A DNA stretch of 64,000 bases from Epiperipatus broadwayi (GCA_028023455.1 JAQFVV010012536.1:1012001-1076000); one strand, 5' to 3'; positions 10,516-21,789 are shown, counted from the stretch's first letter. Program-made: numbers and translations. Notes: a model not told the origin generated them from the letters alone.

Positions 10516-10810
10516 CTATCTCACCATGTCTTCAATCTTATATTTAAAATTTAAGAGTGATTTTTTAATAATAAAATTCTGGAATAGAGTAACAAGAGGT
10601 GACGGGATAATTAATTAAAACAATGAAGATAATCATCCATCTAGATAAATAATAGACATGTCTAAACTTCACTAAAGACTTTTGAGAATGAATAAAAATG
10701 TCACAATTTCTAACTTACTAAACAATGATTAATATTCATTCATTGCTGAGACAAATAGGTGCTTGCTATGTGGATCAAATTGCATCTTAATAAGATCATC
10801 TTATTTCCCC

Positions 10811-10905
10811 TCAAGCGTTGGTGGCCTAGCGGTTAGCATAGCTGCCTTCCAAGTAGCTGGTTCGGTTTCGCTTCTAGGTCAACGCTTCGACTTATAAAAA
10901 ATAAA
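10811..10905 (+). mobile_element. Short tRNA-Gly-derived SINE
   Basis: TCAAGCGTTGGTGGCCTAGC head (box A), GCTGCCTTCCAAGTAGC anticodon arm, GGTTTCGCTTCTAGGTCAACGCTTCGAC, then an A-rich tail. The T arm is degraded compared with the copy at 14040-14123. Confidence 0.65.
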
Positions 10906-11442
10906 TGTAAAAAAAAACTAACAGACTAATTAAATATAAATTTTGTTTGCAAAACAAGTAACAGCAACATATAATATTAACACATAATCATATCAAGGTG
11001 AAGATTTGTTTGTTTTTTTTTTGTTTTGTTTTTTAATTTTCAGATATTATAATACCTAAACTACTATTTTCAAATATCCATAATTTCAGCATCTAATGCA
11101 TAAAGTTTGAAAATCTTTTTTGAGTGTATGTCAATAAATATATCAGTTAAATTAAAGTTCAAGTATGAAAAATAGATTAATTAAGCTAAAATTGAAGTGC
11201 TTAAGAGTTATGTGTATCCTTTGTTATATTATATTATAAGACTATATATTTTTGATTATTCAATTTTAAATCTGCCCATAATTTTTTAGAAATACCTTGT
11301 GCTTTATTTTTTTAAAGCTTCTTTTAAAAGGTATTTTTTCTCAATGCAAAAAAAAAAAAAAGGTTATGACTAGAACGATCCTGGGATGTCTCAATTCCGA
11401 TGCGCAAAGCTCAATGCTAATGATATTTTGCTATACAAGTTA

Positions 11443-11560
11443 TAATATTAATAATCAGCCATTAAGCTAATGCACATGCGCTTTGTGAGAGTATTCATTT
11501 GTAGTTTAAAAAATCCACAAAGGGCATGTGCATTAGCTTAATGGCTGATTATTAATATTA
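11443..11560. repeat. Inverted repeat, 45-bp arms
   Basis: Arm 11443-11487 pairs with 11516-11560 (core CAGCCATTAAGCTAATGCAC) around a 28-bp loop, with only one or two differences. Function unknown. Confidence 0.85.
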
Positions 11561-11639
11561 CAGTTTATAAAACATAGCGTTATATAAAAATAAATATATT
11601 ATAAAAGTTAGAAGGAAATAAGATTACATTGCGTTTAGA

Positions 11640-11745
11640 TTTGTAGAGGTCTCTCTTGTAATAAATTAAGCACTCAAGGCGCATGTACTAAGGTTTTAGC
11701 CTCATTTAAGTATTACGTGATGACATTGCGCTTAATAAGAATTAA
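11640..11745 (+). repeat. Copy of the repeat at 33190-33290
   Basis: TTGTAGAGGTCTCT, GGTTTTAGCCTCATTTAAGTATTACG and ACATTGCGCTTA parallel TTGTAGAGGTCCCT, GGTTTCAGCCTTGG-AA-ATTAC and AATGTGCGTTTA near 33194-33276. No coding potential. Confidence 0.5.
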
Positions 11746-12940
11746 TATTAAATCAAACAATGTAATTTGACATATGGGATTCATTAAAGCTTAAGATATA
11801 AGTCTAAAATTGATATGCTGTAGTAAATTATATTAGTAGAATAGAAAACAATATCAAAGTAACATTGGTATAATCAAAGATTGTAACTTTATTCCTTAAT
11901 TACCATCAAATGCTTTCAGATCAGAAAGCTTACCCTATGTTAAATGTAATTTATAACAAAATCTAAATGTATTATTTTTCTATACCCAAAAATGTCTAAA
12001 GCTGCAATCTTTTAATTATACCACAGAAAAAATGTTTTGATTGCTTTTAGACTCACATATAGACTATTTGTTACTACTACACTGTTTTAAACTAAATATT
12101 TTTGATAATCCTTATTTATTCACCAAAAAAAATACACACACAAATATTACAGCATATATATATATTTCAAGCAGAAATTTATATTAAAAAAACAAAAAAA
12201 ACATCTATATAATATCTATAGAAATCAAAATATACAAGTTAAAACTAATAAAAGAAATGCTATTTAACAATTATAATCGCATTTTTAGTTATTTACTTAA
12301 TTTCTTTTTATTATCATATGTTTAAGCTCAAATTTATTATTGTTTTAATAAACTGAAAAAAACTATTACTTTATTAAATTTTAATAACTTCAGGATAAAT
12401 AATTTTAATTACTATCAACAATTTGCATATTATTATAGAAAATATGAAATAAAGACAATTAGCAAAATACATCCTCGATATAAAAAAAAGAGAGAGGTTT
12501 TGGGTTCTGGGTTGATGAATGGTCGAGATAAGGTAAGGTTTAGACAAGGATGCGCAGAGAAAAAATAAAAACATAAAAGTAAATGTTTGTCAAATGTCAT
12601 TAAATTAATAACTTTGAAGACTGATACGATATTTCTTTTTTACTTTAAAAGAACAACTATATGTATAAGGCTTGTTTAGATATATACCCTGAGCCGTTTG
12701 CCTCTGAGCTAAAATGATGAGACTGAAGAGCTAAAGATTTCTTAATTAATTTTCTGATGAATAAAAAAAAATATTTATTTAGATGCAATGAAATGTTGGT
12801 TCGAATTGCTATTTGATGTTATACGGTTTTCCAAATTTTTAACTATAGGCCTAATAATAATAAACTAATACACAAACTTTCAAGCTCTTTTTAACTATCC
12901 ATTCTATCTTAAATAACTGATACATATAAGCACATACATA
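11746..12940. other. AT-rich, no gene seen
   Basis: No similarity or structure recognised. Confidence 0.5.
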
Positions 12941-12942
12941 TA

Positions 12943-13075
12943 CAAAAGATAAATGATCTCCAATATATATATGTATTTCGTGCTGGATATATGTGTAGGA
13001 GATGATGATCAGGACCTACTGATGATTGTTAGTTCAGCACGAAATACAGATATTGGAGATCATTTGTCTTTTCCA
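12943..13075 (+). mobile_element. RZ-2 fragment, two opposed HHR halves
   Basis: A minus-strand piece of the RZ-2 hammerhead (12943-12985, GAT-ATCTCCAATAT and ATTTCGTGCTG) is followed directly by a full plus-strand hammerhead (13004-13064) and its 3' flank. The two halves form a palindrome. The unit ends where the RTE tail at 13083 begins. Confidence 0.65.
13004..13064 (+). ncRNA. Hammerhead ribozyme, core intact (RZ-2)
   Basis: Outer stem I GAUGAUC (13004-13010) pairs fully with GAUCAUU (13058-13064), one G-U included. CUGAUGA is at 13019-13025 and GAAA at 13041-13044, with cleavage triplet AUA (13050-13052). Compared with the copies at 19394-19454 and 21015-21075, the outer stem has changed on both sides (GAUAAUC/GAUUAUU to GAUGAUC/GAUCAUU), a compensatory change. 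Stem II is weakened (a U-C mismatch at its base) and inner stem I has one mismatch. Confidence 0.7.
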
Positions 13076-13082
13076 TACGTAT

Positions 13083-13468
13083 GTGGTCATCATCATCATC
13101 ATCATCATCATTGTCGACCATTATCAATCCACTGCAGGATGAAGGTCTCTCCAAGTTTAATCCATCTTCTCCGATCTTCAGCTTCTCTTCTCCACATCAT
13201 CCCTGCACACTTTCTTATTTCATCCATCCATCTCACATGTGGTCTCTTTCTGGGTCTTTTACAATCTCTTGTAATCCAGTTTAAAATTTCAATTGTCCAT
13301 CTATTATCATCTCTTCTAGCAATATGTCCAGCCCAACTCCACTTCAATCTTTTAATTTTTTCAATGAGGTCAGTAACACCCGTTTGTTCTCTTACCCATA
13401 CATTGTGTTTTTGATCTCTGCTTGTTACTCCCAACATACATCTCTCCATACTTCTTTGAGTATAAGTA
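13083..13468 (-). mobile_element. RTE-type retrotransposon, 3' end
   Basis: Best-preserved copy of the family. From 13449 the minus strand has an open frame of 113 residues: MERCMLGVTSRDQK, VWVREQTGVTDLIEKIKRLK, SWAGHIARRDDNRWT, KRPRKRPHVRWMDEIRKCAG, RREAEDRRRWIKLGETFILQ, then WIDNG and a stop, with a (TGA)n tail at 13087-13112. This is the thumb/C-terminal part of the RT polyprotein only. The N-terminal endonuclease and the RT catalytic core are missing. Confidence 0.88.
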
Positions 13469-14039
13469 TTTAAGATAGAGTGGATAACTGAAGGGAGCTT
13501 GAAACTCTGTATTCAAATGCCCTTTAATTACACCTAAAGTTCTTTATATTTCAATATACCTGTATTTAAATAAATTCATTTCTATTTTTAGAATTTTTTT
13601 AACGCAAAGTTAAATACTTGTTTACAAACTTAACTATTTTTGTTTAAACTTAAAAAAAAACAAAAAAAAACACTATAATAAAAGTTATCGAGTATATCTC
13701 AACTATAAAGATCAAGAAAGAAAGAACCACTTGTTGCTTGGAACATTTAAAGTGCAGATTTTATAAAACGAAGTACATATCCACATTTTTGATATTTTAA
13801 TTAAATATTTTTATTAATTTTTTTATAAGCTTTCGGGTGTCAATAGTTTTATATTTTATTTTAGCTCAAAAAAGACATGGTAGAATAGGCCAGTTTTTTT
13901 TCGGGTGGGGGGGGGTCTAAATTATTTATAATTTTGATGGTTTATAACAATGGCTTGTAACCTATATCTTGTTTCAGAATTTTGTTATGAAATTAATCAA
14001 AATGACTCAAAGTTTTTTGTTCTTTTTTTTCTTTTTCAT
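13469..14039. other. AT-rich, no gene seen
   Basis: A short G run at 13905-13914 is the only distinctive feature. Confidence 0.5.
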
Positions 14040-14123
14040 ATGTCAAATGCGTTGACCGGGAAGCGAACCCGGGCCAGCTGCTTGGAAGGCAATCACGCTA
14101 ACCACTAGGCCACCAACGCTTGA
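14040..14123 (-). mobile_element. Short tRNA-Gly(UCC)-derived SINE, best tRNA fold
   Basis: The minus strand 14119-14049 folds almost as a tRNA-Gly: acceptor GCGUUGG with UCAACGC (seven pairs, one wobble), anticodon arm with loop CUUCCAA, T arm CCGGG/CCCGG around UUCGCUU. It is followed by the family-specific ATTTGACATATGAAAAAG tail, so I call it a SINE head. A functional tRNA gene cannot be excluded. Confidence 0.65.
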
Positions 14124-14344
14124 CCGAAAAGTTTTGATATTTATTTACAAATATATACGTCTATTCATATTATTCTGACTTTGTGATAAAACATCTTTTT
14201 ATCGGCCCTGGATAAATAAAATCTATTTTATTATGATCATTATTAAGCATGAGTAATTTTATGTGGTATCCAGACCTCTGCAACACATAAATTAAATAAA
14301 CTAGCAAGCATCACATGATCACATCTCCAATACTAGCACATAAT

Positions 14345-14665
14345 TGTTTATAAACAAAGCAAAGCAAAACTCCATATAGTAGTGCCACCTGTGCTAAACA
14401 GAGTAATCAATGGATGCCAGAAGGCTTGTGCATAAAATTTCTATCTAATGCCTACTCATCCAATATCCCCAGACTAGTTTCTGGCTTGTGGCCTTCGTCA
14501 GTGAGGAGCTTTGGATCTGAGAGCACTGCATCTAGATCTTAGGATCTAATGCAACCCTCTGGCATTAGATAGGGATTTTATGCACAAGCCTTCTGGCATC
14601 CATTGATTACTCTGTTTAGCACAGATGGCACTACTATATGGAGTTTTGCTTTGCTTTGTTTATAA
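14345..14665. mobile_element. RZ-3 fold-back element, HHR between the arms
   Basis: Arms of about 105 bp (14345-14451 and 14561-14665; shared blocks include AAAGCAAAGCAAAACTCCAT and ATCAATGGATGCCAGAAGGC) flank a 109-bp centre that carries a minus-strand hammerhead. Related units are at 38315-38562 and 52317-52527 (fold-back) and at 50301-50535 and 26305-26420 (single arm). No ORF, so non-autonomous. Confidence 0.75.
14460..14514 (-). ncRNA. Hammerhead ribozyme, core intact (RZ-3)
   Basis: Minus strand: outer stem I CCAA (14514-14511) with UUGG (14463-14460); inner stem I UCCUCA with UGGGGA; core CUGACGA (14501-14495); stem II GGC/GCC around CACAA, flanked by an A-A mismatch; GAAA (14481-14478); a two-pair stem III; GUC triplet (14474-14472). 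The inner stem I is the same as in the RZ-1 ribozyme at 4802-4857, suggesting common origin of the two motifs. Confidence 0.72.
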
Positions 14666-16830
14666 ATTAAATAAATTTAAACAAATTTAATTCTCTCTTT
14701 TCTTACGCTTTTAATTATAATTATCATATTCCCTCAACTCCATTATTTTATATACTTTAAAGCTTTGAAATATCATATCTTAAAGAGGAGGTTACCAAAT
14801 TCCAAAAATAGTTTCAAAATCCCCAAATGATAAATGGATTACAGGATGACATTTAAAATGTAGGTACTGGGGTTATTCTACTGAAATTTTTTTTGTAAAG
14901 TCAAAACAAATATAGTAAAAAATAGAGATTATTCTTTATTTAGATTTTCCAACAGATATGGTTTTGTTGTTGTTGTTGTTGTTTTTAAAAAAAACTTCAC
15001 AACTACAAAAAATATTTAAATGACAATCAAATAAAAGAAAAAAGTTAATTCAAAAATAGGTATTAAAAAAATCACAAGCGATGTTTAATAGTTTTTAAAT
15101 AAGTCTTTTAAAAAAGGTTTAATAATAATTAAAAAAAATAATTATAATTTTGGTTTAATTATCAGTCATTTTGTAAACATTAGTTGAAATTAATCTACGA
15201 TTTAACATACATAGAATGTATAATAGAAATAATAATATAAAAAAATTTGTTTATATGCGTGAAATATTCTACCAGTGATGGATTACAGATCTGTGGTTTA
15301 ATTCGTCACAAAAAAGCCATATGTAGATTGTAGACCAGTAAGGAAAGTATAGTATACAAAATGATAATTAAGATTAATAGAAAGAAATCTAACGCTGTAG
15401 ATAAATAAAGGTAAGAAAACAAACAGGTAGCACTGAATTCACAATGAAATTGGTATTAACATTTCGTTAGAAAAAAAAAAAAATACTAAATTGATAATCA
15501 AAAAACTAAAATATTTATGAAAAGTTCTCATATAATCATATGAAATGTTTAAATAAAATAAAGAACCCCGAAATGTTGAGGGAAAAGACGAAATTATACA
15601 TTTTCAAAAAAACTTGATCAAATTAAGAGAAACATATATCCTGCTGTGGGCTAATAACAAATTTGCTTGTAATGTCGTCTTTTTACATTATAACGTTGTT
15701 ATTTTGTAAACTAAGGTTATTGCAGAAATTGTAATTGAATCTAATTGTTAAAAAAAAATAACGCATACTAATAGTTAATAATCAATAAAAAGAAAACATT
15801 ATTATGTTCAAAATATTGCGAGTTTTACCGGGTTTTTTTTTTTTTGGTTTTTATATATTCTCATAAATATGTTGAAGTTCGAAATTCGTTTAGTTTTAAT
15901 TTCGCATTTGTATTCATTTTTTGTATTAGTTTATTTTAGTTTAATTCTTTTGTTCTTAATATATATATACCTAAAATAATTTAATTATTTTTCATTTCTT
16001 TTTCTATTGTTGACATGTTTATATGTGTGAAAACAGATAACAAAGGGATAAAATAAACATGTATCTTAAAACAACTAAGTGAAACAATTAATTAATTAAA
16101 GTCAGATGTTGCTTTAATTAAATGAAACAGTAGCTATAGCATTCAATAAATAAATAAATTTTGTATCTGATTATGGTTGCGATTTAATTAAAGTCAAAAT
16201 CCGGTTTTTACCAAGTAAATCTGTTTTATTATATATCTAAAGTTGTCTATTTATAGTTATCTGAATATTATAAATGTATTTATATAAATATTTAGTTAGT
16301 TGTGTTTTATATATTTATATCTGTGAATGTATGTGTGTGTGCGCGTCTGTAAACGTACAGATTTTTTATTATTAAAATTGCATTATATGTCATTCTCTTT
16401 GCAGTTACATATATATTTACTTATATTTTTTTCTAGAAAACAAACGAACTTTTGCATTTAATTCTTAAATTAGTATTTTTTTATTATGGAATATCACAAA
16501 GCTCCACAAATTCACATTTTAATCTAAATTATCCAGTTGATATGAAATACTGTAATTTTAATACTTTTTTCTTTTTATATTCGACTTAATGAATTTATCT
16601 GGGAACGTTGCTTTGTGTATTTTTAAACAGAAAGGTATATAAACAGTCCTTTTACAAATTTTTATAAAATGATTGCAATTATTTAATCCTATAGAAATAA
16701 AAAAGGGAATATTTATCTCTTCTGTTGTATAAAATGTTTTATCATTTTTTGAACTGTTACTATATTATAAATGTAAAACTTCAGCTTTCTTTAATAATTT
16801 TATATCTATCTTGGTATTTATCTTTTGCCT
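14666..16830. other. AT-rich, no gene seen
   Basis: Long featureless stretch with (GTT)n at about 14963-14981 and homopolymer runs. No gene, no recognised repeat. Confidence 0.5.
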
Positions 16831-17099
16831 ATCTATCTATTTATCTTCCTAACAATTTCTTTGTATTCTTTCCTATTGTCTCCTTGTCTACCTATCCCTT
16901 TATACTCTATCTATTTACATATATATATACCTGTATTCTAGCTCACTGGCTCTTTGTCTTTCATTCTTTTGTCTGTCTGTCTGTGTATCTATCTATCTAT
17001 TTATCTACTTATCTATCTACCTATCTACATATATATATATGTCTGTATTCTAGCTCACTGGCTCTTTGTCTTTCATTCTTTTGTCTGTTTGTCTGTCCG

Positions 17100-17308
<209 letters not shown>

Positions 17309-17447
17309 GTTTTAATTACAACCATTTAAAGGCTTTAGTTCTACAACACTAATACAACTCTTAAAATTAGATAACGTTGATTCGTTCTTTTGCACAGGCT
17401 TTATATTTTAATAAATATGGTATTTATAATATCCATAAATTTACTTT

Positions 17448-18078
17448 CTAGTTAAAATTTGTTGGGACTGAGTTGGGGGCAATTCTTATATTGCCCACGC
17501 CATATGATTTTATAGTTGCATCTAATATTACCATGTGATTAGGGTTAGTGAGCATGGATACACTGCTCACACAATATGCCTGAGCAAATGCAGTAAGTTT
17601 ACTGACTTTTTCTCTGTAAATTAAAGAGCAAGTGGATTTTTTTCTCAACTGCCATTGTTCTTAATGAAAAATCAGTTGAGGTAAAATGAATGTAAGTATG
17701 AATATTTTCTTAAGATATTTACAATCATGATAGACAAAACTAAATTAAGCATATATTACTAGTAGGCCATAAAGTTGTTTAGCCATGACAAGATTGATAA
17801 TTAAAAGTTAAAAAATGATGAGGCTCACCTCAAGGCCAAACCAGGTTACCATTTGATGCTAACTTTTTATGCATTTACAGATAGGTTTCAATGAAGAAAT
17901 ACTAATGCATAAATTGAAAGATGAACTATCTAATATTAAACGGGTCATTGCTGAACTTTGCAAAGCTAGAAGAAAGGATAAAGAAACAATAAATGTGAAA
18001 AGTATATTTGAACTTTATTACAAAGGCACAGATATTGGAAATACAAGTGAAATGGGTTTTATTACAAGTAAAAAGTGA
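17448..18078. other. Unidentified stretch with two short frames
   Basis: A plus-strand frame at 17869-18078 (69 codons) is rich in charged, helix-forming residues (LKDELSNIKRVIAELCKARR) and is preceded by TTTTTATGCATTTACAG, which looks like a splice acceptor at 17879. A minus-strand frame at 17648-17448 is equally short. I recognise neither. Either could be a decayed transposon piece; an isolated exon is possible but not supported by a donor I trust. Confidence 0.25.
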
Positions 18079-18198
18079 AAACCAACATTATAGAGATTGA
18101 CTAGTTCAATATTAGTTATTCAAAGAAAAAATATCAAATGCTGACAATTCATTTTTATGTCAAAAAATTGGGATGATGAAGAAAAAAAAAATTATATT

Positions 18199-18291
18199 GT
18201 CAAGCATTGGTGGCCGAGAGGTCAGCACAGCTGCCTTACAAACAGTTATCCCGGGTTTGCGGGTTCGCTTCCTGCAGATGCTTTGACACAT
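18199..18291 (+). mobile_element. Short tRNA-derived SINE, long-variable-arm type
   Basis: TGTCAAGCATTGGTGGCCGA head with box A, CTGCCTTACAA anticodon-like part, an extra arm, GGGTTCGCTTCCTGC box B, then GATGCTTTGACACATG and an (ATA)n tail. The extra bases before box B distinguish this subfamily from the Gly-type copies. Confidence 0.7.
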
Positions 18292-18719
18292 GAAATAATA
18301 ATAATAATATATTCCTACAAATTGTTTCCGATCACAAAGAAACAATTTTAAAATTGTGATACAATATTTTAATGCTAAAATGGAAATGGACTGAAAATTG
18401 AAAGCGCTGTAACCAAGTTTATTTACGATGATAAAAATGGGAAGGGGCCCGAGATTGGTGGCGTTTCTAAAAGAAAAATATGAATTATTTGCTTGAAAAA
18501 AATTATGAAGGTAATAAACAAGGAAGCATCCAAATGAAGACACTGTCTGAATTGGATTATATTTGATTAACATAAATATGTGTTTTAAGATTTTTAATGC
18601 ACTTAGTAGATTCAACACAGGAAATGATCATTGATTAGTGATATATAAAATACATATTAATCAAAACTAGAGATAAAAATGTTAAGAAATATAGTATTAA
18701 TAAGTGATATTTCTAACCT

Positions 18720-19299
18720 TCCAATATCTTTAAATTAAAATTTGCTAGTCGTTTGAAAGTATTATCTGGCTTTGAAGATTATTCAGACTGTACTGAGATG
18801 AATTAAAAGATGCCAGATATTCTACTAAGTATTATAGTAAAGATAGCTTGCATAAAAAGGAGCAATTTACCAGTAAGGATTTTCTATCTAAACAAGACAA
18901 TATATAAAGAAAAGAAAGAATATAAAAATATTTTTAAATGATCGTTTAAAAAGAATAGAATATTTGAAATTTTGTAAAATGGCAGGAAAAATAGTTAATA
19001 TCACATAAAAAATATATAAATTTTATTGGCAAAGACTGATATGCAAGAAAATAAAAGTTTCAGAAGTATAAATACTATTTTGACAAATAGTTTCAGTAAC
19101 AAGAAGACAAAATAGAACTATTATTAAAAAGAGATGAATATCATAGAATGCATGGAAATGTTCTACAAAGAAGTGAACGGTAATTAACAAAGCAGGAAAG
19201 TAAAGTAACCTTCACACCCACAACAACTTCTGACTTGACAAGCATTTTAAATGAAAAGACTGACTGGGAAAACACAGTAATATTATTGATATTTAAGTT
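18720..19299 (+). pseudogene. Decayed RTE-type element, 5' part of a split copy
   Basis: Badly broken frames. The part at about 19130-19290 reads, with shifts, in the style of the RTE linker between endonuclease and RT (a MEMFYKEVN-like then TSDLTSILNEKTDWE-like string). It is placed just upstream of an RZ-2 insertion, beyond which RT motifs resume at 20200. The assignment rests mainly on that continuity. Confidence 0.4.
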
Positions 19300-19393
19300 T
19301 AGGGGATTTGAACTCAGATTTTCAAGCACCCTTCAACTATTCGCACTATCTTATACAACTGATACACATGACCACACACATGTAGAAAAGACA

Positions 19394-19454
19394 AATAATC
19401 ACAAATATAAGTATTTCGTGCTAAACCAGCATTCATCAGTTGGTCCAGATTATC
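19394..19454 (-). ncRNA. Hammerhead ribozyme, core intact (RZ-2)
   Basis: Minus strand: GAUAAUC (19454-19448), UGG bulge, ACCAA, CUGAUGA (19439-19433), stem II AUGCU/AGCAC around GGUUU with an A-C mismatch at its base, GAAA (19417-19414), then a short stem III, AUA, and the stem I 3' strand ending GAUUAUU (19400-19394). Inner stem I has one C-U mismatch. The UGG bulge facing the stem II loop is where natural type I hammerheads make their loop-loop contact. Confidence 0.75.
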
Positions 19455-19976
19455 ATCTCCCACACACATATATAATCAGTGCTCAGTTTATATTAAGATA
19501 GCAAATCTTCATACTTTAATGGACAGGCTTCAATCCACTCCAACCTCCAACTTTTCAGCCATCCACATACGTGTGTGTGGTCATGTGTATCAGTTGTATG
19601 AGATAGTATAGTTGAAGGGTGCTTGAAAATCTGAGTTCAAATCCCCTATACTTACAATTAAGCTCACATGTTTGTGAAGAGTGCCTGGTTTTCAAATATT
19701 TACATATCAAGCTTGTATCCTGTCCATCCCTCTTTTATGTATTTAAATGGATACGGTCCTATACATGAGGGGTCAGAGTGACTTCAGGTTAACATGGGCA
19801 TGGCAATAATATTAGCATCAGCATGGGATTTGAGTTTTCATCATCAGATTTTCAATGATATGGATGGCTGAAAAGTTGGAGGTTGGAGTGGATTGAAGCC
19901 TGTCCATTAAAGTATGAAGATTTTCTATCTTAATATAAACTGAGCACTGATTATATAAAGTATATGTGTGGGGGAT

Positions 19977-20037
19977 GATAATCTGGACCAACTGATGAGT
20001 GCTGGTTTAGCACAAAATATGTATATTGGTGATTATT
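19977..20037 (+). ncRNA. Hammerhead ribozyme, G12 to A (RZ-2)
   Basis: Apart from one base, this is the best-formed RZ-2 hammerhead: GAUAAUC/GAUUAUU and ACCAA/UUGGU stem I with a UGG bulge, CUGAUGA (19992-19998), perfect 5-bp stem II GUGCU/AGCAC around GGUUU, stem III AUA/UAU with loop UG, triplet AUA. G12 is A at 20014, where a CpG would have become CpA. Cleavage is expected to be lost. Confidence 0.78.
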
Positions 20038-20199
20038 TATCTTTTTTACATGTGTGTGGTCATGTGTATCAATTGTATGAGATAGTATGGATAGTTGAAG
20101 GGTGCTTGAAAATCTGAGTTCAAATCCCCTATACTTACAATTAAGCTCCCAGGTTTGTGAAGAGTGCCTGGTTTTCAAATATTTATTCACATTTAAGAA

Positions 20200-20912
20200 A
20201 GTTGATAATAAAAGATAGCGAAAATTACAGAAGTTTTCTAATAGATCTATACAGTATGTTTATCAAGGCAATTACAACTAGCCTACAGTGAATTTGGACT
20301 CAAACCAAGTATAAACGTAGCAGGATTTAAAAGTTGCTTTAGCACAGTGGATTACATCAAAGTCATAGAGTCTTTACAGAAAGGACTAATAAAACATGAG
20401 TTGCCATAATGTTTTATATTTTCGATTAGTAAAAAAAAAAATTTCTATAAGTATTTATTGACACTTTTATTAAAGCTTTGAACCATTAATAGGTACATCC
20501 AAGACGTTATCATTTTTAAGACCATGAAAACGCAGCAGGAATGATTAGATTTTATAAAAACACTAAGGGTATAGAGAAGATTGATTCCATATTTTCAAAT
20601 CATTTAGTAAACATTTTACTAGTATTATTTAGAGGCTTAAACTGGGAATATAAGTAGATAAAAATACATGAATCGAAAAAACGAACAGGTTTAGCTGATG
20701 ATGTGGGTGTTTTTGCAAATATTTCCTCCCGAGCTTCAAAAAATTTTGCAAGAATTATCTGATAATAAATAAGTAAATAGGATTAAAGACAAACACTCTA
20801 AAGTCTAACGTAATTGGTCAGTGGATTTTTAGAGAAAAGAAAATTAAGACTGATAATTATAAATTCGAAAAAGGTAACTACAATTATCTTAATCAGACTA
20901 TTAATATAGTAT
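20200..20912 (+). pseudogene. RTE-type reverse transcriptase relic, continuation
   Basis: Frame-shifted RT: TVDYIKVIESLQKGLI (near 20345), then NHLVNILLVLFRGLNWEYK (20595), IKIHES, and LADDVGVFANISS (20691-20730), the catalytic F/L-A-D-D motif with both aspartates intact, followed by stops. Spacing between motifs fits an RTE-type RT. The RZ-2 cluster just upstream separates it from 18720-19299. Confidence 0.65.
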
Positions 20913-20916
20913 TATA

Positions 20917-21370
20917 TAGGGTATATGAGCACAGACTTTCACAAGACCCACTACTCTCCATTCTATCTAATAACACTGATACACTTAAACACACATATAT
21001 ATATCGAAAAGATAAATAATCACCAATATACGTATTTCATACCAAACCAGCAATCATCAGTTGGTCCAGATTATCATCTCTACACATATATATTATAAGT
21101 GCTCAGATATATATTAAGAGAGCCAATCTTCATACTTTAATGGACAGCCTTCAATATACTCCACACTCCAACTCTTCAACCATCCATCCAATTGAAAATC
21201 TGATGATGGAATACTCAAAGGCCACCCTGAGGTTGAGATTATTGTCACACCCATGTTGACCTAAGGTCAATTTGAACTCCACATGTACAGGACATAATCT
21301 ATTTAATACATATGCAAGGATGGGAAGACATCTCTAATATAGATGGAAACATAATGGATGTATCATTTTT
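20917..21370 (-). mobile_element. RZ-2, near-full unit
   Basis: Minus strand order: a block shared with 19730-19860 (TCATCAGATTTTCAAT, CAACATGGG), then TGGA-TATATTGAAGGC, the hammerhead at 21015-21075, then the tail ending GTGCTCATATACCC. In this copy the B-box-like GAGTTCAAATCCCC of the 19.3-20.2 kb copies reads GTGCTCATATACCC instead, so two tail subtypes exist. Confidence 0.68.
21015..21075 (-). ncRNA. Hammerhead ribozyme, core intact (RZ-2)
   Basis: Minus strand: GAUAAUC/GAUUAUU and ACCAA/UUGGU stem I with UGG bulge, CUGAUGA (21060-21054), stem II UUGCU/GGUAU with two wobbles and a mismatched base pair, GAAA (21038-21035), stem III AUA/UAU around CG, triplet AUA. All invariant core bases are present, but stem II is weak. 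Confidence 0.72.
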
Positions 21371-21789
21371 ACAGCCTCTCGTGATGCTTGTCTTTAGATG
21401 GATTATGACATGATTGAAACAGTTGTTTACAACGATTAAGATGTCAACTTTAACTATTATTCTATAAATATTGCTACCTTTAAAATTTTTTTATGATATT
21501 CAACTTAGTGGATGATTTAAATGTAGCATTTCTATCTATCCATCTATTTAATGGGCAGTGAATGAGTATCTAGCTACTTTTAACTAAGAATCAAATCTAT
21601 TAGAATAAATCATAACTGTCTCCATCAAGTATTTGTCCAACTTGATAAATATTGTTTTTCTCTGTTTGGAGATGTTATTTGCATTGAAATGGACTATTGT
21701 AAGACTTTAACTTTTTTTCTTGATATATAAATAATTATTCAATAGTGCTTTGTTCTATTGGGCAGATACAGAGAACAATCAAACAGCCA

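Larger units (their letters stand above)
19300..20195. mobile_element. RZ-2 cluster: one inverted and one-plus-tail direct copies
   Basis: 19300-19567 is a minus-strand RZ-2 copy. 19568-19705 is a plus-strand RZ-2 tail. 19706-20195 is a full plus-strand unit of about 485 bp whose tail repeats 19568-19705. Thus the plus copies form a head-to-tail 1.3-mer and the minus copy makes a large inverted repeat with them. Each tail has a B-box-like GAGTTCAAATCCCC preceded by a weak box-A-like sequence, on the same strand as the hammerhead. Confidence 0.7.

Noticed and set aside
12953-13414. 153-codon plus-strand frame
   Set aside because: It is the antisense shadow of the RTE C-terminal code on the minus strand.
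14049-14119. Functional tRNA-Gly(UCC) gene
   Set aside because: It folds well, but it has the same TTTGACATATG plus A-rich tail as the other dispersed copies. SINE origin is more likely, though not proven.
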